NCBI GenBank assembly: GCA_963707665.1
Contig: CAVPQU010000013.1
Location: 1-64,000, forward strand
Direction: 5' to 3'
Length of the DNA stretch: 64,000 nucleotides
Source: DATJCV01 sp963707665
GTDB taxonomy: Bacteria; Pseudomonadota; Gammaproteobacteria; Burkholderiales; Burkholderiaceae_D
Numbering within the stretch: the first letter of the stretch is position 1; each line of letters starts with the position of its first letter. Position numbers and translations under genes: made by a program. The notes under the pieces were generated by a model. That model was not told the origin of the DNA and made no database searches. It saw only the letters and a program-made list of their open reading frames with translations. Below are positions 48,704 through 58,408 of the stretch, piece after piece.

Positions 48704-49913
48704 ATGGACCTGAATTTCACCGCCGCCGAAACCGCGTTCCGCCAGCAGGTGCGCGAGTTTCTCGCGCAATCCCTGCCGGCCGATATCAGCCACAAGGTGC
48801 ACAACGGCTTGATCCTGGAGCGCGACGATTACGTGCGCTGGCAGCGCATCCTGCATGCGCAAGGCTGGGGCGGCCCGGCATGGCCGGTGGAATTCGGTGG
48901 CACCGGCTGGAACGCGGTGCAGCAATACATCTTCGAGGAAGAAAGCGCGGCGGCCGGCGCGCCGCGCGCGATTCCGTTCGGCCTGAAGATGGTGGCGCCG
49001 GTGATCATGACGTTCGGCTCGAAAGAACAGCAGCAGCGTTTCCTGCCGAAGATCCTGGCGGCCGAGGAATGGTGGTGCCAGGGCTATTCGGAGCCCGGTT
49101 CCGGCTCCGACCTGGCGTCAGTGAAAACCCGTGCCGAGCGCATCCGCGCCGACGATGGCGAGTTCTACCTGGTCAATGGCCAGAAAACCTGGACCACGCT
49201 CGGCCAGTATGCCGACTGGATCTTCTGCCTGGTGCGCACCGATCCGGCGGCCAAGGCCGCAGCGCGGGATTTCCTTTTTGCTGATCGACATGAAGACGCC
49301 CGGCGTCACGGTGCGCCCGATCATCACCATGGACGGCGCCCACGAAGTCAACGAAGTCTGGCTGGAAAACGTGCGGGTGCCGGCGGCCAACCTGATCGGC
49401 GAAGAAAACCAGGGCTGGACCTACGCCAAGTTCTTGCTCGGCCACGAACGCACCAACATCGCCGGCATCGGCATCGCCAAGCGCGAACTGGCACGGCTGA
49501 AACGAATCGCCGCGCAGGAAATCAAGAATGGCGAGCCGCTGTTGCGCGACCCGCTGTTCGCGGCGCGTATCGCGCAAGTCGAAATCGACCTGACCGCGCT
49601 GGAAATCACCAACCTGCGCGTGCTGTCGGCCGAAGCCGAGCGGCGCGCACCGGGACCAGAAGCCTCGATCCTGAAGGTCAAGGGCACCGAAATCCAGCAA
49701 GCGATCACCGAGCTGCTGGTGCAGGCGGCGGGTCCGCACGCGTTGCCGCTGCGGCGCGAAGCGATGGCCGCCGGCTACCAGGGCGATCAGGTAGGACCGG
49801 CTTACGCCGCACCACTGGCCGCGAATTACCTGAACATGCGCAAGCTGTCGATTTACGGCGGCTCGAACGAGATTCAAAAGAACATCATCGCCAAGATGAT
49901 TTTGGGAATCTGA
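48704..49913 (+). pseudogene. pimC: Acyl-CoA dehydrogenase, pimeloyl-CoA dehydrogenase large-subunit type, one-base frameshift
   Basis: Acyl-CoA dehydrogenase of about 402 residues starting at 48704 (GAGG upstream) with MDLNFTAAETAFRQQVREFL. It has the PimC-like features DDYVRWQRILHAQGWGGPAWPVEFGGTGW and WWCQGYSEPGSGSDLASVKTRAER. An extra base near 49268 breaks the frame; removing it gives ARISFLLIDMKTPGVTVRPIITMDG. It ends IYGGSNEIQKNIIAKMILGI, typical for the family. It would form a heterodimer with the next gene's product to dehydrogenate a dicarboxyl-CoA. Family assignment is by recalled similarity; another medium-chain substrate is possible. Confidence 0.75.
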
Positions 49914-50042
49914 CGAGTTGTGCATTTTATGTATTGCGGACTGAGTTTGTGAGCCGTCGCAGCGCGGTGAATTACTCTGTCCTCAACTGATTAACACTGC
50001 GCGCCAGCACTTCACCCCAACAGAACAACACCAGGACCCGAT

Positions 50043-51177
50043 ATGGATTTCACCTTCAGCGAAGAACAGCAGATGCTGCTGGAAACCACGCGTCGCTTCG
50101 TCGCCGGCGACATCGGCTTCGACGCGCGGCGCCAGTCGCTCGGGCCAGCGGCCGAAGGCTTCAGCCGCACCGCCTGGCAGGGCTTCGCCGACCTGGGCTT
50201 GCTGGCGCTGCAGGTGCCGGAAGCCGACGGCGGACTCGGCGGCAGCGCGCTCGATACGATGCTGGTGATGAATGCACTGGGCGAAGGCCTGGTGCTGGAG
50301 CCGTACCTGGCCAGCGCAGTGCTGGCGACCAAGACCGTCGCCGCGCTCGGCAGCGCAGAGCAGCGCGCACGACTGCTGCCGGCGCTGGCCACCGGCGAAG
50401 CGATCGCGGTGCTGGCGCACGACGAGCCAGCGACCCGCTTCGACCCGCTGGCGCTCGAAACCCAGGCCACGCCGCACGCCGGCGGCTACCTGCTGTCCGG
50501 CCACAAGAGCGTGATTGTGCATGCGCCATCGGCCGATACGCTGCTGGTGAGCGCGCGCCTGGGAGAGAAAGACCACGCTACGCTCGGCGTATTCGAGGTG
50601 CCGCGCGACGCTGCCGGGGTACGGGTCAGCAGCTATCGCACCGTCGACGGCGTAGCCGCCGGCGACATCCGATTCGAGCAAGTGCAGCTTGGCCGCCGGC
50701 GCGCTGCTGGGCAAGGACCACCAGGACGCCGGCGCCGCGCTGTCGGCGATTCTGGATGCCGGGCTGGCCGCGGTCTGCGCCGAAGCGGTCGGCGCGCTGG
50801 ACCGGGTGCTGGCCGCCACCGTCGAATACACCCGCACCCGCAAGCAGTTCGGCGTGCCGATCGCCAGCTTCCAGGCGCTGCAGCACCGGATGGCGGACAT
50901 GGTGCTGCACATCGAACAGGCGCGTTCGATGAGCTATCTGGCGGCGGTGCGCTGCCAGGAGCATGATCCCGCGGCGCGCGGCGCGGCGCTGTCGGCGGCC
51001 AAGGTCGTGGTCGGCCAGGCCTGCCGCTTCGTCGGCCAGCAGGCGGTGCAGCTGCACGGCGGCATGGGCGTTTCCGACGAACTCGATGTCAGCCATTATT
51101 TCAAGCGGCTGATGGCAATTGAGCTGCAGTTCGGCAGCACCGACTGGCACCTGGAGCGCTACGCGCGCCAGCTGTAA
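50043..51177 (+). pseudogene. pimD: Acyl-CoA dehydrogenase, pimeloyl-CoA dehydrogenase small-subunit type, one-base frameshift
   Basis: Acyl-CoA dehydrogenase of about 378 residues from 50043: MDFTFSEEQQMLLETTRRFV. Near 50690 an extra T splits EQVQL from AAGALLGKDHQDAG; removing it restores one frame to YARQL at 51177. The C-terminal half has YTRTRKQFGVPIASFQALQHRMADM and QLHGGMGVSDELDVSHYFKRL, where the usual catalytic Glu position is replaced, as is common in partner subunits. It sits 129 bp after pimC. Together with gcdH and the divergent CoA ligase this makes a beta-oxidation-like route for dicarboxylic acids ending at glutaryl-CoA. Confidence 0.75.
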
Positions 51178-51193
51178 GCAGCTTCCAGCTGCC

Positions 51194-51946
51194 CTAATGC
51201 CGTTCCTGTTCGTCCTTGGCGAGCGGGACGGCTGCTCCGGCAGTACGCTTGCGCAGTCGCATGTTGAGCGTCTCGACCAGCACCGAGAACGCCATCGCCG
51301 AGTAGACGTAGCCCTTCGGCACGTGATGGCCGAAGCCGTCCGCGATCAGCACCACCGCCACCACCACCAGGAACGCCAGCGCCAGCATCTTGATGGTCGG
51401 ATGCTCGGACACGAAGCGCCCGATCGGCGCCGCGAACAGCATCATCAGTGCCACCGACACCACCACCGCGGCGATCATCACCTCGATCTGGTCGGCCATG
51501 CCGACCGCGGTGATGATCGAATCCAGCGAGAACACGATGTCGATCACCATGATCTGCAGGATCACCGCGGCGAATGTCGCCGCCACCTTGCCGGCGCCAT
51601 GCTCTTCGCCGCCTTCCAGCGTCTGATGGATTTCGCCGACGCTCTTCCATAGCAGGAACAGGCCACCGGCAATCAGGATCAGCGCGCGTCCCGACATCTC
51701 GTGCCCCAGCACGGTAAACAGCGGAGCGGTGAAGCCAATGATCCAGGACAGCGTCAGCAGCAGGCCGATGCGCATGAACATCGCGGCGAACAGACCGAGG
51801 CGGCGCGCCGTTTCGCGCTGCGACGGCGGCAGCTTGTCGACCAGGATCGAAATGAAGATGATGTTGTCGATGCCCAGCACCAGTTCAAGTGCGGTCAGGG
51901 TGGCGAATGCCATCCACACTTGCGGATCGGTCAGCAGTTCCAGCAT
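51194..51946 (-). CDS. TerC-family integral membrane protein
   Basis: A 250-residue, seven-span TerC/Alx-type protein. The family motif ELVLGIDNIIFISIL (two acidic residues in membrane segments) is near residue 20-35 and repeats as DIVFSLDSIITAVG in the middle. The ATG at 51946 is used; a TTG at 51961 would add five residues. Related proteins export manganese or support metalation of exported proteins. It is convergent with pimD, 16 bp apart, and divergent from the nhaR-like gene. Confidence 0.85.
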   Translation of the reverse strand: MLELLTDPQVWMAFATLTALELVLGIDNIIFISILVDKLPPSQRETARRLGLFAAMFMRIGLLLTLSWIIGFTAPLFTVLGHEMSGRALILIAGGLFLLWKSVGEIHQTLEGGEEHGAGKVAATFAAVILQIMVIDIVFSLDSIITAVGMADQIEVMIAAVVVSVALMMLFAAPIGRFVSEHPTIKMLALAFLVVVAVVLIADGFGHHVPKGYVYSAMAFSVLVETLNMRLRKRTAGAAVPLAKDEQERH

Positions 51947-52047
51947 GAAAAACCCTGGCAAAAAATGAATGAAGCCAGCATGGTAGCGCTATTCATTTTC
52001 ATTAAAAAGCGAAGATAATTGAACGATTACTTCGAAAAAACAGAAAT

Positions 52048-53006
52048 ATGAAATCGGCAACCCTGAATTTCCGTCACCTCTATTACTTCTGGGTGGTGGC
52101 CCAGGAAGGCAGCGTCACGGCCGCCGCCGCCCGGCTCGGTGTGGCGGTGCAGACCATCAGCACCCAGCTCGGCCTGCTCGAACAGTCGCTCGGCAAGTCG
52201 CTGCTGGCGCCGCAGGGCCGGCGCCTGACGCCGACCGAAGCCGGGCGCACCGCGCTGGCGTATGCCGACCAGATCTTCCTGCTGGGCGAGCAGATGCAGG
52301 AAGCGCTGGTCGAGAGCGACGGCAGCGACGCCATGCGGCTGACGGTCGGCATCTCGAATTCCCTGCCGAAACTGACCGCCTATCGCCTGCTGGAGGCGGC
52401 GCTGCGGCTGCCGCAGGCGATCCGGCTGGTGTGCTACGAAGACCAGTTCGAATCGCTGCTGGCCGACCTGGCGCTGCACAAGCTGGACGTGGTGCTGACC
52501 GACCGCCCGGTCAGTCCCGGCAGCGCGCTGCGCGTGTTCAGCCACCTGCTGGGCGAGAGCGAACTGACGCTGTTCGGCACGCCCGAACTGGCGGCCCGCT
52601 ACGGCCCGGCTTTCCCGGCAGCCTGAACGGCGCGCCGTTGCTGCTGCCGACCCGCAACAATGCGATGCGCGGCCGCATCGAGCAATGGTTCGAGGCCGGC
52701 GGCCTGCGTCCGCAGGTGATCGGCGAATTCGAGGACAACGCGCTATTGAATACCTTCGGCCGCAGCGGGCGCGGCCTGTTTTTCGCGCCGGCGGCGATGG
52801 CCGATGAAGTGGCGGACCAGCTCGGCGCGTTGCCGGTGGGCGTCATCGCGCAATTGCGCGAGCCGGTGTATGCGATCTCCAGCGAGCGCAAGATCCGCCA
52901 TCCGGCGGTCGAGGCGATCCTGTCGGCGCCGCACGGCGGCCTGTTCGCGCCACCGGAACGCCTGATCCGGCCCCCTCTTCAGCGCGCCACGGGAAAGTCG
53001 AAGTAG
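52048..53006 (+). pseudogene. nhaR: LysR-family regulator, NhaR-like, one-base frameshift
   Basis: LysR regulator of about 319 residues with the NhaR-type start NFRHLYYFWVVAQEGSVTAAAARLGVAVQTISTQLGLLEQSLG. LVCYEDQFESLLADLALHKLDVVLTDRPV in the effector domain is also typical. One base is missing in the TTTCCC run near 52612. With it restored AFPGSLNGAPLLLPTRNNAMRGRIEQWFE continues to SK at 53006. NhaR classically activates sodium/proton antiporter genes, but no antiporter is here. Its 3' end overlaps the convergent dipeptidase gene by 28 bases. Confidence 0.8.
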
Positions 53007-53732
53007 GTATCCGGAAACGGTTCGCGCTCGAGCGTGAAATGCCACCACTCCTTGTCGTAATTGCGAAAGCCGTGCTTGTTCATCGCCTTCAGCAACAGCG
53101 CCCGGTTGCGCTGCGCCAGCGGACCGATATCCGGACTGGCGGTATGCGAGCGTTCCTCGAAGCAATCGTAGCCGGTGCCCATGTCGATGCCGCCGTCGGC
53201 GAAACGCTGTTCGTACGGGCCGGCGCAATCGGCGAGCGCCATGCCGGGCCGCCACGTTGCCCGAGGGCGCGCCTGCGGCCCAGTCAGGGTCAGGTCGACG
53301 GTGCTGCCGCGCGAATGGCCGGAGCGATGGGCGACGTAGCCGAGTGTCATGAAACTGGTTCTTGTTCAGGCGCGGATAGAATTCGGCCTTGGCCGGATCG
53401 CCGGGCGCCTGCGCCCATTCGGCGAAATCCCTGACGCCGCGCTCCGGCCGGTAGCAGTCGAACACCTGCAGCCCATACCCATGCGGCCGCAGGTCGGCCT
53501 GTACTCGCGCCAGCGCGGCGGCCGCCGTCCGGGTCAGGATGCATTCGCCGCTGTCATAACCGCGCACCCGGCGGCCGACGAAATTGTGACCACTGAAATA
53601 ACGCATGTCCTGGATGATCGTGGCCTCGACATCGCGCAGATGGACGAAACCGTCCGGCATCGTTTGCGCCGGCACATTGAGCGGCAGGATAACGGCAGCA
53701 CACCATGCCGCCAGCAAAATGCATTTCTTCAT
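52979..53732 (-). pseudogene. ddpX: D-alanyl-D-alanine dipeptidase (peptidase M15D, VanX/DdpX type), one-base frameshift
   Basis: Zinc dipeptidase of about 250 residues with a signal peptide (MKKCILLAAWCAAVILPLNVPAQT) from the ATG at 53732. Family markers are YFSGHNFVGRRVRGYDSGECIL and FDCYRP; the zinc ligands are in HSRGSTVDLTL (His and Asp) and EWWHFTL (catalytic Glu and His). Near 53350 an extra T splits NKNQF from MTLGYVAHRSGHSRG. It cleaves D-Ala-D-Ala released from peptidoglycan and is exported. No vanHA genes are near, so a role in wall recycling rather than glycopeptide resistance is likely. Confidence 0.82.
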
Positions 53733-53895
53733 GTGAAATACCGGTGAATACGCGGCACGGAGCCGGATCTGATCAGGTGGCGGTTTTTCCCGTTGCGGTG
53801 AATTCTGGAAAAACAAAGCCACAAGTATTCCGCAGCCACGCACCGGCCGGCAAGAAAATTCGGCGTGCCACAGCGATCTAACGGTCTGCCCCGCC

Positions 53896-54702
53896 CTATG
53901 CCGGCGGCTTCGATTGTGCACTGGTCAATTCAGCGCGGATTTGCCGCAATTTGGCCTTGACCCGGGTCGCATTCTCCTCACCCATGCGCAACAAGATCTT
54001 GCGTCCTGCCGACTGTTCTTCCAGTTCCGGATCGGCGAACTGATACAGCACGTGCGGCTGGACCAGCATTAGCGGCGCTTCCACCTGCGGCGCGGCCAGC
54101 AGGTGGTCGATGACCGCCACCAGGCGGTCGTTGAAGTAACCCTCGGGATATCCCAGGTCCTGATAGGCGCGCTGAAACAGCGGATAGAATCGCACATAGA
54201 GCGCGACGATATCCTTGGCATCGACCACCTCGGCCAGACGCACATAGGGCGTATAGCGCGCGGCATTTCCGGGCGAGATCGCCAGATTTTCCCCTTGCCC
54301 CGCGATGCGGAATCCGCCCGCGACCGGTTTGGTGGGAAGCAGCCGTGCCGCCATCGTCTTGCGCGGCAGATTATCGATCGTCACCACGATATGACGTACC
54401 ATTTCCTGTGGCCGCAAGAGATTTTTTAGCAAAGGGTCTCCGAACAGGCCTGACAGCGCCTCCCATATTGCCGTATCGCTCTGATTCAGGGCGGGAAGCG
54501 CTTCCGGTTTGAGCGGAGCACCCAGGTTTTCCGGAATCGGATAATGGGCGGGCGACTCTGGCTTCACGGCGGCAGGCGGTGGCTCCTCGACCGTGGGCTG
54601 CGATTTCGGTGCCTGGTTTTGCCCCTGTTGCCAGAAATAAATCCCGATCGCGGCGCCGGCCAGAAGGACCGCTGCAAGCAGCCATCCGGTGATCTTGCTC
54701 AT
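53896..54702 (-). CDS. DUF3014-family membrane-anchored protein
   Basis: A 268-residue protein with one N-terminal transmembrane anchor (ITGWLLAAVLLAGAAIGIYFWQQ). A Pro/Gln/Glu-rich linker follows (about 25-60), then a conserved domain (IWEALSGLFGDPLLKNLLRPQEMVRHIVVTIDNLPRKTMAARLLPTKPVAGGFRI, YPLFQRAYQDLGYPEGYFNDRLVAVIDHLL) matching DUF3014. Periplasmic, function unknown. The ATG at 54702 begins just before the anchor and has GGAGAA upstream. Confidence 0.82.
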   Translation of the reverse strand: MSKITGWLLAAVLLAGAAIGIYFWQQGQNQAPKSQPTVEEPPPAAVKPESPAHYPIPENLGAPLKPEALPALNQSDTAIWEALSGLFGDPLLKNLLRPQEMVRHIVVTIDNLPRKTMAARLLPTKPVAGGFRIAGQGENLAISPGNAARYTPYVRLAEVVDAKDIVALYVRFYPLFQRAYQDLGYPEGYFNDRLVAVIDHLLAAPQVEAPLMLVQPHVLYQFADPELEEQSAGRKILLRMGEENATRVKAKLRQIRAELTSAQSKPPA

Positions 54703-55076
54703 TGCTGTTCTCCTATGGAAAAAGAGAGTCGGCATGTTGTGCACAAGGGCAGGATAGCCCATACCGCCGTTCTGAAAAAGCGCCGTCCTCCGCACCCATT
54801 GGTGGGTGGCGCACCGCCGCTTCGCCAAACCCCGAATTTCACCGTAATCAGCGTGCCGGGATGCCCTGCGCCACCCAGAAATCCCAGTTCGCCGCTATGT
54901 GTTGCGAAGGATAGGGGCGGACCGCACCCTGCCAAGGCAAGCCACCCCCGATGCTATAATCCAAAGCTTGCGTCTGACGCATGATTGCCGCGCCCAGCGC
55001 CGCTTTGGTGGTGATTTTGCGATTGTGGTGGCTACGACTTTCACCACCTTCCAAGCTCACCAAAACGGGGTTTGCC
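54703..55076. promoter_or_regulatory. Divergent region upstream of DUF3014 gene and miaB
   Basis: No gene supported; frames on either strand here lack family features. A perfect -10 box TATAAT lies at 54955-54960 on the plus strand, in good position to start transcription toward the small exported protein and miaB. The matching -35 is weak. Confidence 0.45.
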
Positions 55077-55310
55077 ATGTGGGCATGCCGTCTGTTGATC
55101 GTCTGCACTGTGCTGCTCGGCGCATTGCCGGCGCAGGCGTTCGAACGGCCATTGCCGCCGGCAGCCAAGCGCGGAACTAACATCGTTGTCAATGACACTC
55201 AGAACGACCAGGGCGAGATCGACCGGGTCTGGATCCTGGCCGGGGCCGAAATCAAAATATCGGCAGCAATCCAGACTTCGGAAGTCCAGCGCACCAACCC
55301 GACGCGGTAA
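55077..55310 (+). CDS. Small exported protein of unknown function
   Basis: A 77-residue protein with a clear signal peptide (MWACRLLIVCTVLLGALPAQA, cleaved before FERPLPP). A short mature part follows, with AAKRGTNIVVNDTQNDQGEIDRVWILAGAEI. It ends five bases before miaB and is probably co-transcribed. The mature segment looks like the two ends of a longer betaproteobacterial exported protein joined together, so an internal deletion is possible; that rests on memory of the family and needs a search. The ribosome site is weak. Confidence 0.5.
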   Translation: MWACRLLIVCTVLLGALPAQAFERPLPPAAKRGTNIVVNDTQNDQGEIDRVWILAGAEIKISAAIQTSEVQRTNPTR

Positions 55311-55314
55311 CCCT

Positions 55315-56682
55315 ATGCAAAAAAAATTATTCATCAAGACCTTCGGCTGCCAGATGAACGAGTACGATTCGGCCAAGATGGCCGACGTGCTGCGCGTGTC
55401 CGACGGCATGATCCAGACCGATCGTGCCGAGGACGCCGACGTAATCCTGCTGAATACCTGCTCGATTCGTGAAAAATCACAGGAAAAGGTGTTTTCCGAT
55501 CTGGGACGCCTGCGAGAACTGAAGCAGGACAAGCCCGACCTGGTAATCGGCGTCGGCGGTTGCGTTGCCTCGCAGGAAGGCGCGGCGATCGTCGGTCGCG
55601 CTCCCTACGTCGACCTGGTGTTCGGCCCGCAAACGCTGCACCGCCTGCCGCAACTGATCCAGCAACGGCGCGCAAGTGGCCGCTCGCAGGTCGATATCAG
55701 CTTTCCGGAAATCGAGAAATTCGACCATCTGCCGCCGGCCAAGGTGGACGGCCCGACCGCGTTCGTGTCGATCATGGAAGGCTGCAGCAAATACTGCAGC
55801 TACTGCGTGGTGCCGTATACGCGCGGCGAGGAAGTATCACGCCGCTTCGACGACGTGCTGACCGAAATCGCTGGCCTCGCCGATCAGGGCGTGAAGGAAA
55901 TCACGCTGCTGGGACAGAACGTCAACGCCTATCGCGGCAAGATGAGTCAGGATGCGGCGGATGGCGAAATCGCCGACTTCGCACTGCTGATCGAATACAT
56001 TGCCGACATTCCCGGCATCGAGCGTATCCGCTTCGTTACCAGCCACCCGAAGGAATTCACACAACGCCTGATCGACACCTACGCCCGGGTACCGAAGCTG
56101 GTCAACCACCTGTACCTGCCGGCGCAGCACGGCTCGGACAAAATCCTGGCGGCGATGAAACGCGGTTACACGGTGCTGGAATACAAGTCGATCATCAAGC
56201 GGCTGCGCCAGGTGCGCCCCGACATCGCCATCTCGAGCGACTTCATCGTCGGCTTCCCGGGCGAGACCGAAGCCGACTTCGACGCCCTGATGCGCCTGAT
56301 CGACGATATCGGCTACGACACCAGCTTCAGTTTCATCTTCAGCCCGCGTCCCGGCACGCCAGCCGCCAGCCTGCAGGATGTCACCCCGCATGAAGTCAAG
56401 CTGCAGCGGCTGCAGCAGCTGCAGGCGGTGGTGCAGGCGAATGCGCAGAAAACCAGCCAGGCGATGGTCGGCACGCTGCAGCGCATCCTGGTCGAAGGGC
56501 CGTCGCGCAAGGATCCGGGCGAACTGCAGGGCCGCACCGAAAATAATCGCGTGGTCAATTTTGCGCCCGGCGCCAATGCCGGCGGCCTGATCGGCCAGTT
56601 GATCGACATCCGTATCGTGCAGGCCAATTCGAACTCGTTGCGCGGCGAACTGGCCGCCCACCCAACCGCATCCCACGCTTGA
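55315..56682 (+). CDS. miaB: tRNA-2-methylthio-N6-dimethylallyladenosine synthase
   Basis: A radical-SAM methylthiotransferase of 455 residues. It adds the 2-methylthio group to i6A37 of tRNAs reading UNN codons. The N-terminal UPF0004 domain has its three cluster cysteines (TFGCQMNEYDS, NTCSIREKSQEK, GVGGCVASQEG). The radical-SAM CxxxCxxC is in GCSKYCSYCVVPYTRG, and a C-terminal TRAM domain covers about residues 385-450. The ATG at 55315 follows the short upstream gene. It heads the conserved miaB-phoH-ybeY-corC-lnt block. Confidence 0.96.
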   Translation: MQKKLFIKTFGCQMNEYDSAKMADVLRVSDGMIQTDRAEDADVILLNTCSIREKSQEKVFSDLGRLRELKQDKPDLVIGVGGCVASQEGAAIVGRAPYVDLVFGPQTLHRLPQLIQQRRASGRSQVDISFPEIEKFDHLPPAKVDGPTAFVSIMEGCSKYCSYCVVPYTRGEEVSRRFDDVLTEIAGLADQGVKEITLLGQNVNAYRGKMSQDAADGEIADFALLIEYIADIPGIERIRFVTSHPKEFTQRLIDTYARVPKLVNHLYLPAQHGSDKILAAMKRGYTVLEYKSIIKRLRQVRPDIAISSDFIVGFPGETEADFDALMRLIDDIGYDTSFSFIFSPRPGTPAASLQDVTPHEVKLQRLQQLQAVVQANAQKTSQAMVGTLQRILVEGPSRKDPGELQGRTENNRVVNFAPGANAGGLIGQLIDIRIVQANSNSLRGELAAHPTASHA

Positions 56683-57742
56683 AAAAATCGTCCATCCAAC
56701 CTCTGCATTTCATCCCGGAACCGCTCGACAATACCCGGCTGGCGCACCTGTGCGGGCCGATGGATGAAAACCTGCGGCAGATTTCCGCCGCGCTCGACGT
56801 CACGATGTTCCGCCGTGGCGAAAAATTCATCGTCAGCGGCAGCCAGGCGGCGCAAGCGGTGGCATTGCTGGCGCAATTCTACGAGGTCGCCAGCAAGCCG
56901 ATTTCGGTCGAGGATATCCAGCTGGCGCTGGTCGAGCAGCGCGCGACGGGAGCTCCGGACCAGCAGCGCGCAAGAGCCCGGCCAGCCCGGCGACCGCGGA
57001 GGCCATACCTGTCGAAATCGAAGCGCCGATCCTGAAGACCCGGCGCAGCGACCTGCGCGGCCGCACGCCACATCAGAACCAGTACATCCGCGCCATCCTG
57101 GAGCATGACGTCACCTTCGGCGTCGGCCCGGCCGGCACCGGCAAGACTTACCTGGCGGTGGCTTGCGCGGTCGATGCGCTGGAACGCGACGCGGTGCGCC
57201 GCATCGTGCTGACGCGCCCGGCCGTGGAAGCCGGCGAACGGCTCGGTTTCCTGCCCGGCGACCTGGCGCAGAAGGTCGATCCCTATCTGCGTCCGCTGTA
57301 CGACGCGCTGTACGACCTGCTCGGCTTCGACCGTACGCAAAAGATGTTCGAGAAGCAGGCGATCGAAGTGGCGCCGCTGGCCTACATGCGCGGGCGCACC
57401 CTGAACCACGCCTTCATCATCCTGGATGAAGCGCAGAACACGACGCCGGAACAGATGAAAATGTTTCTGACCCGCATCGGCTTCGGCAGCAAGGCGGTGG
57501 TCACCGGCGACATCACCCAGATCGACTTGCAGCGGCATCAGAAAAGCGGCCTGATCGATGCCATCGACGTCCTGAAAGACGTGCGCGGCATTGCCTTCAC
57601 GCGCTTTTCCAGCAGCGACGTGGTGCGCCATCCGCTGGTGGCGCGCATCGTCGATGCCTACCAGGCGGCCGCCGACGATGCTCCCGAGCCGCCCGTGCCG
57701 CTCGCCCTGAAAAAACCGGCCAGGCATGCGGCAAAAAAATAA
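56679..57742 (+). pseudogene. phoH: PhoH-like ATPase (YbeZ), one-base frameshift
   Basis: PhoH/YbeZ P-loop ATPase of about 354 residues that works with YbeY in ribosome maturation. The N-terminal part reads LHFIPEPLDNTRLAHLCGPMDENLRQI. After VEQRA near 56945 one base is missing. The other frame resumes in a variable linker and reaches KTRRSDLRGRTPHQNQYI, then Walker A GPAGTGKT, RPAVEAGERLGFLPGDLAQKVDPYLRPLYDAL and Walker B FIILDEAQNTTPEQMKMFLTR. The start is probably the TTG at 56679, overlapping the miaB stop (TTGA). It overlaps ybeY by 17 bases. An indel error is more likely than gene loss. Confidence 0.85.
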
Positions 57743-58205
57743 GCTGTCGCTGTCCGTGCAGTATCCGGACCCGCGCCTGAAAACGCAGATCACGCGGCCG
57801 CTGCTGCGGCGCTGGGTCAAGGCCGCGTTGCTGGCACCGGCCGAACTGACGATCCGCTTCGTCGATGCGGCCGAAGGCCGGACTCTGAACCGCGACTACC
57901 GCGGCAAGGATTACGCCACCAACGTGCTGACCTTCGCCTACAGCGAAGACGATCCGGATGCCATCGCCGCCGACCCCGAGCAGCCAACCCAGGCCGATCT
58001 GATCTTGTGCACCGATGTGCTGCAACAGGAAGCAGCCAGGCAGCAGAAATCGATCGAAGCGCACACCGCCCACCTGGTGGTGCATGGCGTCTTGCATGCG
58101 CAGGGCTACGACCACGAAACCGATGCCGAGGCAGTAGAAATGGAACAGCTCGAAACCGAGATCCTGGCACATCTCGGTTACCCCGATCCCTACCAGACGG
58201 CCTGA
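57726..58205 (+). CDS. ybeY: Endoribonuclease YbeY (16S rRNA maturation)
   Basis: A 159-residue zinc metalloprotein of the UPF0054 family. The zinc ligands are in HLVVHGVLHAQGYDH (His-x3-His-x5-His). NRDYRGKDYATNVLTFAY precedes it, typical of the family. It is needed for 16S 3'-end processing and ribosome quality control. It overlaps phoH and lies before fusA with a 203-bp spacer that contains no gene. Confidence 0.95.
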   Translation: MRQKNKLSLSVQYPDPRLKTQITRPLLRRWVKAALLAPAELTIRFVDAAEGRTLNRDYRGKDYATNVLTFAYSEDDPDAIAADPEQPTQADLILCTDVLQQEAARQQKSIEAHTAHLVVHGVLHAQGYDHETDAEAVEMEQLETEILAHLGYPDPYQTA

Positions 58206-58408
58206 GCCGCGTCGTTCACTTTGCCGCGTCCGGGGCAGGCGCAACCGGCCCGAACGTCCCTTCATCGGCGCGGTTGTCACACCGGCTTGCGGCGCATCAT
58301 GCATTTTTTTAATGCCGGAAACGCACGCGGCAGCGACTTGTCCTAAAATCAAAAAGCGACCGAGCAGACACTTCGCCGGCCAACAGTCGCGCCATCGGGG
58401 GACATTTC

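Noticed and set aside
54848..55198. 116-codon minus-strand frame between the DUF3014 gene and miaB
   Set aside because: It covers the plus-strand signal-peptide gene and the TATAAT promoter, with no domain visible.
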